Of a stretch of 64,000 nt of DNA, positions 45,149-56,110 are shown one piece after another. Numbering within the stretch: the stretch's first letter is position 1; every line of letters starts with the position of its first letter. Made by a program: the position numbers and the translations under genes. The notes below the pieces were generated by a model. That model was not told the DNA's origin. It did not search any database and saw only the letters and a program-made list of their open reading frames with translations. The stretch is from NCBI GenBank assembly GCA_032164245.1, contig JAVMKO010000002.1:95617340-95681339 (forward strand). Reading direction: 5' to 3'. Origin of the DNA: Sternotherus odoratus. Lineage: Eukaryota > Chordata > Testudines > Kinosternidae.

Positions 45149-45371
45149 GTAAGTGGCCAGTCTCACATCTGAGCTTTGGGGAAGTAAGTCCTGGAGAGAT
45201 TTGCACATGCAGGTAACTTTATGGGCATGAATAGTCCTGTGTAAAGTTACTCACTCATGTAAGTCATTGCAGGATTGAAGCATCTTAGTTTTTAAATGTG
45301 GTCGTGTAATTGTTCTAAAAAGACATCTTTTTTATTTTGCCTTCATTTGTTTGGGGTTTGTTTGTTTGTAG

Positions 45372-45454
45372 ACAACTGCAGAAAGTTTGGCCTTGTATTT
45401 GACAACGTCGTGGGTATCGTGGAAGTGATCAATTCCAGGGACATTCAGATTCAG
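45372..45454 (+). CDS. CAP2: CAP2 coding exon (CARP domain, part 2)
   Basis: Two bases complete Asp, then 27 codons follow. Acceptor is 'tgtttgtttgtag', donor 'gtaaac' (a weaker donor). It encodes [20 protein letters not shown] and NSRDIQIQ. 'DNC.K.GLVFD..VG.VEV.N' is the most conserved signature of the CAP C-terminal domain. The intron before it (45,149-45,371) is only 223 bp and contains nothing else of note. Confidence 0.97.
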
Positions 45455-48115
45455 GTAAACATCCAACTAGAAAAGAAGAAAAGAACCAACCACTTCAAAG
45501 TGGTATTTGGCTACTAGAGATGATTTCAGCTTCCCTGGAGTATACAAATTTTTTTTTTTGATATTTCCAAAAATTACTTTTTAGCTTCACTAAATTCTTC
45601 TAACTTGTCTAGAAAAAGGTTGAGAGTTACGTTGTTTTTCCCTTTGAGTTTTCATGTGCCACTGATCAGGACTCCCTTTTGAGAAAACCTTTCCTTACTG
45701 TTCTGGTGCTGTAGCTGAGATCAACGGAACTATTTTCTGATAGTCTGGGAAATGTAACTTTTGGGGAGTGGTGGTCAAGTTCTCTCGATGAACGGTCCCC
45801 AGCTTTGGACTCCATGCATCCTGGCCCATCAGCAACAGAGTTTGACAAAGCTTCATGGCATAGTGCCACTCATTTGCCTAATTGGTGCTGAAGTCAAGAA
45901 GATGGTTGTGAGGCTCAGTTAATTTTCTCCATTTGCCCACTGAAGATGTTGGGGTAGATTTTCAAATGGCACATAAGTCCCAATGACTTTAATTGAGCGC
46001 TAGGTGCTGGGTCCTTGACAGTCTACCCTGTTAGCAACAGAATGGAATTTAAATGGCTTCTCTGGATTTACTGGGAGAAGGGAAAACAATGGCTTTTCTT
46101 TAAAATCTAAATAAAAAATAAAACCATTGAAACATTCATCAGTTCATATCCTGCCATCCGTGTCGAAGCACACATTCCTCCCTGAAATCAGTGGGATCTT
46201 CTACTTACATGTAGATGGGCTGATACAGCACAGTGAGTGACATTAATAATGAAGAATATTGTACCATGCTTCAGAAATGTGGGTCAAAGCCACCACAGGG
46301 AGAAGAACAGCAAGATATTTTGTATCTTTTAAATATTAAACAAGTGAATGCCATTACTACTAGCTATGTGTCTACTTCTGAACATTAACCAATAATTGTA
46401 TTGGTAATTACTATATTTCCTTTTGTGGGAAAGAGGCAGTTGGGAGAGAGAAAAGGGCATGAATATTCAGGAAACAGTGATCCTTTTTCAATAAATAGAG
46501 GATTTTGATTGTTAGCACTAGATCTGTTCACCAAAGCTGAAAAGTCTATACGTAATGAATAGGAATGCCACATCTTGTTAAAATTCAAATAAAGGGGAAA
46601 TATATTTGCTAAAATCAAAATGTCTTTGATGATTTGGGCTTCATGAATATTGTATAAGATTTCAGTGCCCTATAGTGTAGCTGGTCTTTCATTTAAAGAA
46701 AAGTATGAATCAGGCTGAATAACATCTGCTTGAAGCAGGCTGCTGTCTTCTTTCAAAGGGTTTGATCCTACAAGATTCTGAGCACTTGAACTCTGTCAGC
46801 ACTTTGCAGGTTTGATCATATGAATAATTTGTAAATGTAACACATCACTGGAATCACCAAGCAGATCTTGCCATAAACAGCAACAACAATGTAATGCTCT
46901 TGGCTCTTAACCCCCGCCAGTATAACTATGTACTGATTTTCCTGCTGGGTTAATATTTATCAAATAAAATACGCCCCAGGTATCCCAGACGATCCATATA
47001 GGAGCATACTTTCACCTCAATAGAGCGCCATTAAAATCAACCTAGACACAGTGCTCCAATTGCACAGACTAGCCATAGAATCAAGGCCATAGTCACTTAA
47101 CACCCTGTGTTTATCAGCATGTTGTTCAGGAACTGAATCTGAAATGTATTAATGTGAATGATGTGAGCAAACACTCCTTTGTATTTACATGTGAATATAT
47201 CTATATCTATCTATCTATCTCCCCTGCTGCTGCTGGTTTATGACCCTAACTAACCTCTGTCCTTTTGATATCTTGGCGAGCATATGTCATGGGGCTCTAG
47301 TTACTGCTTTTTTTTGGGGGGGGGGGGGAATGGCACAGGGGAGAGAAGGGGATTCTTAATGACAAACAGTGACTCAACCACTTTGCCCTGTGGAGTTGTT
47401 TACAACCTCATAGATGCAAAGAGGAGTTAGCTTGTTTCCTCTTCTCGCCTCAAATAAATCTTGCACTTGCTTTCAAACTGACAAAGAAACGTCTGTTTGA
47501 TTTAAATTGTAATTGATTTCAATACACTTTTAGAGCTATATCATGGCTGGAAGAGGAAGAAAAAAAATCCTTTCTTACTATGTGCTGCAATACCTCAGAG
47601 ACCCTTCAGACTGCAGAATGTTTTATGCAGAAACTTGTGGAGCATCCTCTAGTGAAGGGGTATTTGCAGTCAGTCACTCTGTGTGTGTGCAGGGGGAGGG
47701 GGCAAGGTGCCAGGATCTGTTTCCCCATAAGTCACACTGATGTACATGCAAGTTATGCACTAGTTCTGGTGGGAATGTGTGTGTGGATCCCACCATCTTA
47801 TCCCCTTTGGTAAAGAGGGCCAAGGGATGGGGAGAGAGAGAGAGAGAGAGGAGTAGAGGCTTGTTTAAATGTTGATGTTTTAGAACTTCAGGGCTAGAGA
47901 ACAACATTTAATACAGATAAACAGTAGCAGCCTTCCCACCATCAATTGACTGGTCCATGCCAGTCTGTTTAAATCTCTAAATGTAAATGCAGCTGCCATA
48001 TATCAGAGGTTGGTGGCCAAAGCCAAGTTCATCAGGTGGATGGGGTTTTTATTACGAATGGTTACTTTCACTGACACAGTGGCATTTGGTACTAGGTGCA
48101 TTTATTGTTCTTCAG
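45455..48115 (+). other. CAP2: CAP2 intron, 2.7 kb
   Basis: AT-rich sequence without a recognised exon. It holds a small palindromic 'gattttcaaatggc' element (about 45,955-46,020), an ATCT microsatellite (about 47,197-47,221), a poly(T)/poly(G) run (47,310-47,328) and a GA microsatellite (about 47,836-47,853). Short frames around 47.5-47.9 kb look random. Confidence 0.8.
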
Positions 48116-48256
48116 GTGATGGGGAAAGTGCCAACCATTTCAATTAACAAGACAGAAGGCTGCCACATATACCTCAGTGAAGATTCATTAGACTGCGAGA
48201 TTGTGAGTGCCAAGTCATCTGAAATGAACATTCTCATCCCCCTAAATGGAGATTAT
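48116..48256 (+). CDS. CAP2: CAP2 coding exon (CARP domain, part 3)
   Basis: This 47-codon exon, phase 0 at both ends, lies between acceptor 'tattgttcttcag' and donor 'gtaagt'. It encodes [40 protein letters not shown] and IPLNGDY. 'P.I.INKT.G...YLS..SLD.EIV.AKSSEMN' is a conserved block of the beta-helix and carries the actin-binding surface of CAPs. It is nearly identical to mammalian CAP2 apart from S/A and LN/QD changes. Confidence 0.98.
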
Positions 48257-49949
48257 GTAAGTGGAATATTTTTAAAGACTAAATTTTTCTCCCTCTTTTA
48301 ATCTGTGTAGTGCTTACCCTTTCATATTACTATGCAAGTAGGAGTTAAAGTGCCACAATTTCCCCCCTCCCTCAGCAAAGTCTGATTCAAACCACAGAAA
48401 TAAACCTTCTTTTATACACCAATAGTCTCAGCTACAATCCATCAAAGAACACCTTTTCCTGGGGTGCAAGGTAATTCTGTACATTGAAAGAGCCTGATCT
48501 TCCATTGTGATGGAAAATAAGTCAGTGTCTCCTATGTCACCTTAGCCTGTGTGAAACAGATTTCTAACTATAATTTCCTACTACACATTATAAGAACATT
48601 AACTCAAAGGTCAGAAAATGCCAGTGTTAAGGTCAACATAATCACATATTAATTCTCAAATAATACAGTGTATTTTTAAATACAAGCTTTTTGTACGTGT
48701 ATAGTATCTTGTAGTACTTTCTGCGTATGCCAGACAGAGTCCAGGAAAGCCACTCATACATAAGGTGCACGTTACCTGAAGCAAGGGCTCTGACTAGTCT
48801 ACTGAGGTTCTCACACTATACTTATGATGGCAGTATCTCAGCACCTCCTGTGGAGCCGTGCCTCATTCACTGCATGCAATACAGTAGCAGGTTATCATGT
48901 AATTAGACTGTGTTGTAATACATACACACAAAGGGGCAAGGTTAAAGTTATGTATGCAACTTTACTGAGGGCTTACCCAGGCTATTTTAACGTTCTCTTA
49001 ATATTTTTGTCCTGAAATTTCATTGGGGAGTTTGTTAATTTAAGAAAAAAAGGGGGAAAAAGCTAGACCCTATAGCCTAATGTTCAGCACTGACTAGAGG
49101 TCCTGGATGCACAACTTCAGATACCTTAAAAGGACCTCATTTTTAGAGGATGGGTGCTAAGCACTTTCTGAAAATCAGGCCCCTTTCAACATGTCTCAAA
49201 CTGGGTACTCAAAATCGCTAGTTGGTTAAGAAAATGGAAGTCTACTGAAATGCCCTTGCAGGGTCTGAAGAAAGGAGCCTCTCTTCCACATTTTAGGAGC
49301 ATCACACAAGGTGCAGAACCTGAGGCCCGAGCTCCAGCAGAGTCCCTGGCCACCTTCACAGATGCACACTGAAAGAGCTAAGGACTCCCGGGAAGTCCTG
49401 CATCATTGACAGTTCATATTGTGTCTTTTGGAATTCTTCACTGTTAAAGTGTAACGTGACCATGTTTTTGTTACATGCACCTTTGTTCATCCCCCTAAGA
49501 TTGGTGAACAATTATCTTGAGATCTGAGATTAAATCTGCCACCAAATTCCAGGGATTGACTATGAGAGTTTTGTAGGACGTTATGAAGGACATTATGTAG
49601 GACATCACTTTTCTCTTTAAAATTCCTGTTAAACCTGGTAAGGTAGTGACAAGGCTAAGTCCTTCTTTTCTATATTCCCATCCACTTAGCTTGACGTAGT
49701 TTGCCCAAATAATAAGGAAGGGGGGGGGCTGTTACAAATTAGCACATGAACAAAGCTATATGAAGTATGGTAATAATGAACATGTTTTCAGTGTGGCATT
49801 GAAACCATTTCCTGCGCGTAATGAAGAAGGCCTCTTTGTAATCCAAAGTTATAAAAGCCTTGTCAATCATGCAACACTAATAGTACTCCATCAGTTTTTA
49901 TAAGATATACACTGTTTATCTAACAATTGTTGCTCTTTCCATTTACCAG
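48257..49949 (+). other. CAP2: CAP2 last intron, 1.7 kb
   Basis: Unique-looking AT-rich sequence. A fragment of the 'gaaaatcaggcccctttc' palindromic family is at about 49,095-49,195. A near-tandem 'gtaggac.ttatg' run is at 49,573-49,605. No exon was recognised. Confidence 0.8.
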
Positions 49950-50033
49950 AAAGAATTTCCTGTTCCTGAACAGTTCAAGACAGCATGGGATGGATCTAAG
50001 TTGGTCACTGAACCTGCAGAGATTGTAGGTTAA
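49950..50033 (+). CDS. CAP2: CAP2 last coding exon (C-terminal dimerisation strand, stop)
   Basis: 27 codons and the stop TAA (50,031-50,033) follow acceptor 'tttccatttaccag'. It encodes KEFPVPEQFKTAWDGSKLVT followed by EPAEIVG. 'EFP.PEQFKT.WDG.KL.TEP.EI' is the C-terminal hairpin that swaps between CARP monomers to form the CAP dimer. The very end reads EIVG where the mammalian protein, from memory, ends EIMA. Adding about 74 upstream residues to the 403 here gives the usual CAP2 length of about 477. Confidence 0.98.
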   Translation, partial: KEFPVPEQFKTAWDGSKLVTEPAEIVG

Positions 50034-51470
50034 CTTCCTAATGCCGTAGAGCACCTGCTGACCATGAGCTCAGACCAAGGTCAGCCTAAATAAAACAGCA
50101 ACATAAAGAACTAGAAGTAACAGTAGCCCATACTGCTGTAGTAGCTCTTCAAACAGCAGCTCTGTACACTAGAAACAATGACATGTCTGGCAGGCTTTTA
50201 TTAGGCATTCTGAGATTTTTAAAGTTTCCACACAGTTTGCCTTCATTTCCGGTTTTGATTTTACATGATGTCATGTGAATGTAAGGGATTTTTTTTTTAA
50301 AAAAAACCCACTCCATTTGCGTTATTGACTAATTACACTGCACACAAGAAGCCAAAATATTGCATGATATACTTTGTTACAGTCATGTTTCAGTGCATTC
50401 CTTTTTATGTTTCTGATCGTCAAAAATAATCTTAAAACAAGTAAGCTGTTTATTTGACCTTTTAGACATTTCATATATGATGCGGTGAACATGTACCCCT
50501 AGGAAGTGTGTGATTCTTGTAGATCTGTTCTAATCATCATGGGGGGGTTTAAGACGCAAAAGTACAATTTTCAGCAATACATTTTGCCAGTGGAATATAA
50601 AAACAGGATATTGTAATCAAACATTTTTCTAATATGTATATGTAGAGTATCCCTCAGCTTTCAGTTTATACAGACCTGTTGTATCCCTTTTGGTTGTAAA
50701 TTATTAATCCTAATATCTTCTAGAAAACATGACGATGTTCAGCGTATCATCTGAAGGTTTTTCACGTCTCCAATTTCTCTTGTATTCCTTTATTTGGGGC
50801 TGCGGGGGGTGGGGGGGATTGGCTTTTTTTGTTTTTCTTCACACAATTCCTCAGAGCCTGCTCTGAAAACTGAGGGCGGGTCTACACTACAACCGGGATC
50901 GATCCTTTGAGATCAGTCCATCGGCGGTCGATTTAGCGGGTCTAGTGAAGACGTAGTCCCAAGGTTTTGTTGTTGTTTTTTAGCCACTTACAAGATTTGC
51001 ATACTGATCTTCAAATATGTCCATAAATAAAAGCCATAGATGTATTCCATGTGAATTCTGAACCGAAATTAAAGGGACTATTTCTTAAGACCCTTGATTC
51101 TATGTTACAGTTCTTATTTACATGCTTTTTTAACATTAAGGTGGAGTGTGCTATACATTTGACGATTTCAGCTTGTAGTACTCAAAATTCAGCATACATT
51201 TTTGATCACTTGTAATACTTTGTAAGAGTGAAATCATGGTATATGCTTGCAAAGCTAGTTACAAGATATACATTGTGCCTACTGCACCTTTTCAGAGTAC
51301 ATAAATTCCTTCAGTTTTAAAGTATCTGATTGTACTACAACCAATAGTGCTCATACAATAAGGTTTTATTGTCTGATGTTTTATCTGTATGTATAATGTT
51401 GTGGCTTTAGTACATACCATTTTTCAATAGTAAACCTATTCTGAAATTAAAAAAGGAGTCTGTACTTGGT
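50034..51470 (+). other. CAP2: CAP2 3' UTR (end approximate)
   Basis: AT-rich sequence without coding features follows the stop codon. Candidate poly(A) signals are AATAAA at 50,089, AATAAA at 51,026, ATTAAA at 51,446 and AATAAA at 51,682. The first is only 56 bp past the stop. I favour ATTAAA at 51,446 because a UTR of about 1.4 kb suits CAP2, but the choice is inferred. A small inverted-repeat element (50,874-50,960) is inserted within it. Confidence 0.55.
50874..50960. mobile_element. Short 'GTCTACACTAC' element inside the CAP2 3' UTR
   Basis: Reads 'ggcgggtctacactacaacc', 'gggatcgatcctttgag', 'tcggcggtcgatttagcggg' and 'tctagtgaagacgtagtccc'. The outer segments are imperfect inverted copies. 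The CpG-rich core stands out from the AT-rich UTR. The sequence is related to the element at 20,951-21,215. Confidence 0.7.
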
Positions 51471-53942
51471 TTAAATATATCGAATTCAGAGTGCACTTCA
51501 TTTAAGTGTTTTCATCCATTTTCCTAAATGCCATTTCAAAAAGGTTTGAATGAGGAGAGGCAGCTCGGACTCCCTGCTGTTGACTGAGTGGCTCTCGTAC
51601 ATCATATCTCACCAGCCGTCCTCCCAGAGGATAGCTTGGATATAATGTGTTAGTGATAATGAGCACACTTGTAGTTTCAAAAATAAAGTGGCAACCACAG
51701 AACTTCAGAGGCCCTCACTTTAAATAATTGCATTGTATAACATCTCTCGCTCTTTTTGGTGCACCTGTATGTGCTGTATGGTATGTTCTGAAAATGACCA
51801 TGTTCAAGGGGGAGTCACTGAAACTTTGTTTCTAGTCTCAACTCTGCCACTAACTCACTGTGGGCCCTTGGACATGTCCCTTTCGAGGCTGATTGTCAGA
51901 GATTCACAGGATAGCTTCATCCACTAGTTGTGCAATATATTTCACCTGGATGTAGAGCACATACCTATAGAAACGGGCAGCCAGTGTAGGTCATGACAGA
52001 ACAGTGTATTAACATTAAGAACAGTAATAATTTCTGTCATAAAACAATCACACATTGGAACATTCTAAACCTGAGCCACTGAATTCTCTTCTAATCCTGC
52101 ATCTGATATTGATGCTATATAGGTCACCACTTAGCAATATGATGCCACCAACCCTTTGGACTGCTAGAGCAAAACAAGTGCTGAATACTCAATACCAACA
52201 GGAAGCTATAGAGCTCTGACTTATAATAGGCAGGCAAATAATTTCAAAATATCCTTGTGAGGAAGCGAGGATACTGATTCTCCCCTGAAATAAGTGGCTG
52301 TTTGAGGGACAGTATAGTTGTATGACCTTACTCCTAAAGATTTGCAGGGAAAACACCACTGTGGTACAGCTTTCTCCATCTGGATTATATTCATGCAGAT
52401 GTTTTACAAATATTGCAGAAAAGGCACTTCTAAGAAATGATCCTAGTAACTGTTGATATCAGATACATGTGCCCTGGCTACACCTTTTTAAAAGTGAAGT
52501 TTAGCTTCCTTGCCATGCACTCTCATGTAGGATGGGCTGCCCTTGGCCCTACAATAGCTTTAATGTATCTGCAGGACATGAAGGAAGAGGATCTTTTTTT
52601 TAAATCCCAGCTTCTGACTACTCCACCTAATATACATCTATGTACAGTTGACACTAAAGAATAATCCTCTCCTAAAAAGCATATATAAAATCATGTTGAT
52701 GAAGAAATGTAGATGCCTACATCCTTCAGGTATTCTGCATAATGACGATCCGATGAGCTGTGCCAACTTGAATCAATTGTCTGCAGGTTTGATCTATACT
52801 TAGTGCTTTCCCCAGTTCTGTTGCTACAAACAATATATCAGCTTTAGGTGAGGAATAAGCAGGAATGAGCATCCCTAGGTGCGAAGATTGTTTTTTATGA
52901 TCTTGTGCCGATTCCAGCTATCTGTGTCCAGGTTACACCCTCATGCTTTTCTGCACCAAAATTGTGGTTATTCTCCATACTAACTTGCACCAATTGGAAT
53001 TGTACAGCATCACACTAGCTAGAACCCTTGTGGGTGCATATAATGATCTTGAGAGAACATTTAAACATGTGTGCTATCTATGGGGATAACTTTGGCCCGT
53101 AGGACATTTGTCACCTTTTTAATGAAGAATTACACAATGAAGTGTGATTTTCATGAAGTTTTGCACCCACATAAATGTTGAAAATAATGCAGAGAACAGG
53201 CCCTTTTGAACTGTAAAGCCTTTATTCTCAATGTTGTCATTCTCTTACATATTGTTTTTTTATTAATGGAAAGAGATGGGAGTTATTAGGTGGCCAAAAA
53301 GCTGCTTCTAGTTTCAGTGGCTGAAGAGTTGTAGCTTTATGAGTGAAGAGTCAGCCTTGTATCCAAGGTAATAAATACAGGACGCAAGATTGTATCTTCT
53401 AAACACATCTCAACTTCTTTTCATCAGTGTAATTATAGATATAGACAATATCCGGATTCTGGAACCACAGGTTAAAATCCTTCTTGCATCATTTCTGCCC
53501 TTTATCCTTCCAAGGTGTATACACTGAGCACCATAAGTCATTTACTGTGTACATCCTTTTTGATTATTACCATCCCTTCCCTGAGAGCCTGTCTGCTTTG
53601 CATGGATGTTAGAGATCCTATGACACTTTCCACAACAGTAGAGGGTTGGTTGCTTCATTGTTCTTAGCCAAAAGTGTCCCCTCTCCACACGGTTGTGCCG
53701 TTTGTTGACTGGCTGGCCGGCCGCTGCCATCCACACCAGAAGTGACTGCATTTCAGTGATACTGTAAGTATGTGGCCAAAAGGACTCATGCCAATGTGTG
53801 TTGCCAAATAATGAAAATAATATCATATAGTACAAAGTTTGCATATAATGGTGTTAGAATGATCAAGTTTGTAGAAAGCCACAAATAATAACGGTTTCAT
53901 TGCTTGATACTGTGGGGCAACATCCCATATAAAGTTGACACG

Positions 53943-54182
53943 AAGGGCTTGTTTACACTGGCACTTTACAGCACTGCAACTTTCTCACTCGGGGGTGTGA
54001 AAAAACACCCACCTGAGTGCAGCAAGTTTCAGCGCTGTAACGTGCTAGTGTAGACAGTGCAGCAGGGCTGGGAGCTACACCCCTTGTGGAGGTGTTTTTT
54101 TAAAAAGAGTGCTGGGAGACTACACAGCCATGTTAAAGCGCTTCCGCAGAGCTTTAACATTGCCAGTGTAGACCAGCCCTTA
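53943..54182. mobile_element. Short inverted-repeat element of the 'GTTTACACTGGC' type
   Basis: The left end 'aagggcttgtttacactggc' and the right end 'gccagtgtagaccagccctt' are inverted copies with two mismatches. Internal landmarks are 'tttacagcactgcaac', 'aacgtgctagtgtagacagt' and 'ttaaagcgcttccgcag'. It is about 240 bp with no coding capacity. Confidence 0.8.
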
Positions 54183-55969
54183 GCCTTTGTCTCTACTGCC
54201 TTGTACTTTGTGTAGTATTTGGGCCTAAAGAACCTGCTCTTGCCAAATTAAAAAAAAAAAAAAAAAAGTTTTGCCATGAAATTTAATGAGATCAGGATCA
54301 GACCGTAAGAACTTTAAGGGATATGCAATTGTAGAAATAATCCCAATATTATATAATAGAATCTGGGCCAATTTTTGATACAGACTGATGACAGGATATA
54401 TTCCTGAAAGCAGAAACTCAGGTAGTAAATACAATAATTCCCCAACCTTTATCAAGAAATAGTGAATTGGCCCTTTGTTTCATATTATCTTAAAAAGGAA
54501 ACTCTGTAAAAATCCTAGTTTATTTAATTATACTTGTCATTAAAAAAATTGGAAGACATACGAGATTGTAAATATTGAGGTACTGACCCTATATATCCAC
54601 CAGGTGGCAGAAAACTATTGTGGTGCAAGCAATTCCAAACTGTTGGTAATCAGGCAATGTAGGTAGAATACTATTTATATAGAATACATGTACTAATTTA
54701 GATTTGCAGCTAATCCAGGAATTAGGAAAGTTTACACTCCAAAAACAAGGTAAAAATTACATTGTTAAAAACAAGAAAAGATTATTTGATTCTGAAAATG
54801 ATCATTTGAGTAAATCCAGAGTTATAAAAGGATTTTTTTTTTTTAAAGAAAGTGTCAGGGAGTGAGGGGGGAGAACATCCAGCTCTAGGTATCAGTGAAT
54901 AATTCAACTCATCTATTTTCAGCTATCCGTCTATAATAATCATTTTAAAAACACACACGATCAGAAATACCTAGTTGACTTAGAACACTGAAGTCTAGTG
55001 AGCAGGGTTATTGAAGACAGTGACAGGGGAAATAATTTCCAGTCTGCATTTGAAACAGAAATATTTCCAGTGTGTTCAACCAAAACATTCATGTTATTAT
55101 CAATTGTTAAGTGTGGTCAGGGTGCTCGGCTTTGTACAAGTCACAGTTCATGCCCTGTAGAACCTGCATCCAGTATTTGATTTAGTGCCATTGCAATATA
55201 TACCTATCCCAGAAATACCTACACCTGAAACCCCAAATTCTACTCCCAAACATCAGCCCATATCATGCAGTCAATGGAGATCTCCAGCTAAAGAGCCTAC
55301 ATGGGTGAAATGCTGGTGCCACTGACTTCAGTAGGGCCAGGATTTCTTTCCATAGCCCTTGCACCTGCAGAGGGTGGGGATGACTGGAAGATCCACATGG
55401 TGGTAGAAAGAGAGTCTGTGACTGTTACTCCAGCCTCTAATGCCTGCTGATTACTTAGTAAGGTGAGGGGGAAAGGTGTAGAGGATCCAGAGAGCAGCGG
55501 GTTCTCTGGCCTGGCCCAGACCTATCCCCGAACAGCAACTCTGCATAGCCACTCAGCTCAATCCAGGATCCTCTGCACCCACATAATAAAGGAGAAATAT
55601 TGGAGTAGATAGTAGCATTTGTTATTTGGTCTATATAGTAATGATTAATAAACTGATGTTAGTGATATATTTTGAACATATAAAACATTATAGAAGTCTG
55701 GGTACTATTCTTAACAGCAGAGACACAACTAGCACTATGTACTCAGCTCTTTCTACACGGACACTATCACTCCTTTCTATATTGGAGTTCTTCTACTGAC
55801 TAAAAAATTAGTCTGGCATAAAAGGAAATTAAAGCATTTTAAATGTTTTTCTTACCTTGTCCTTAACCACATTCAAGAGGTATTTTATGTGCCTCAAGTT
55901 CCATTCCAAATGAATCACTACAGACCTCCTTGGAAAGAGTCCATTCCTTGTACTGGAAGGAAAGTAAAA

Positions 55970-56110
55970 GTTCTTGCTGCCTCAGCTCCCCCATCTGTAC
56001 AATGAGGATAATTACACTGCCCAGCTTCACAGGTATGTTGTGAGGAGAACTAGATTAAAGTGGTGCTCAGATACTACAGTAATGAGGATCATATAGGTGT
56101 TTAAGATAGG
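55970..56110 (+). mobile_element. MIR-like SINE, sense orientation
   Basis: Contains 'tgcctcagctcccccatctg', 'tacaatgaggataattacac' and 'tgttgtgaggagaactagat', in MIR core-to-tail order. Confidence 0.75.

Noticed and set aside
50089..50094. AATAAA as the CAP2 poly(A) signal
   Set aside because: It is only 56 bp after the stop and would give an unusually short UTR; a minor use cannot be excluded.
54249..54267. Poly(A) run as a processed-pseudogene tail
   Set aside because: No upstream gene-like sequence or flanking duplication was seen.
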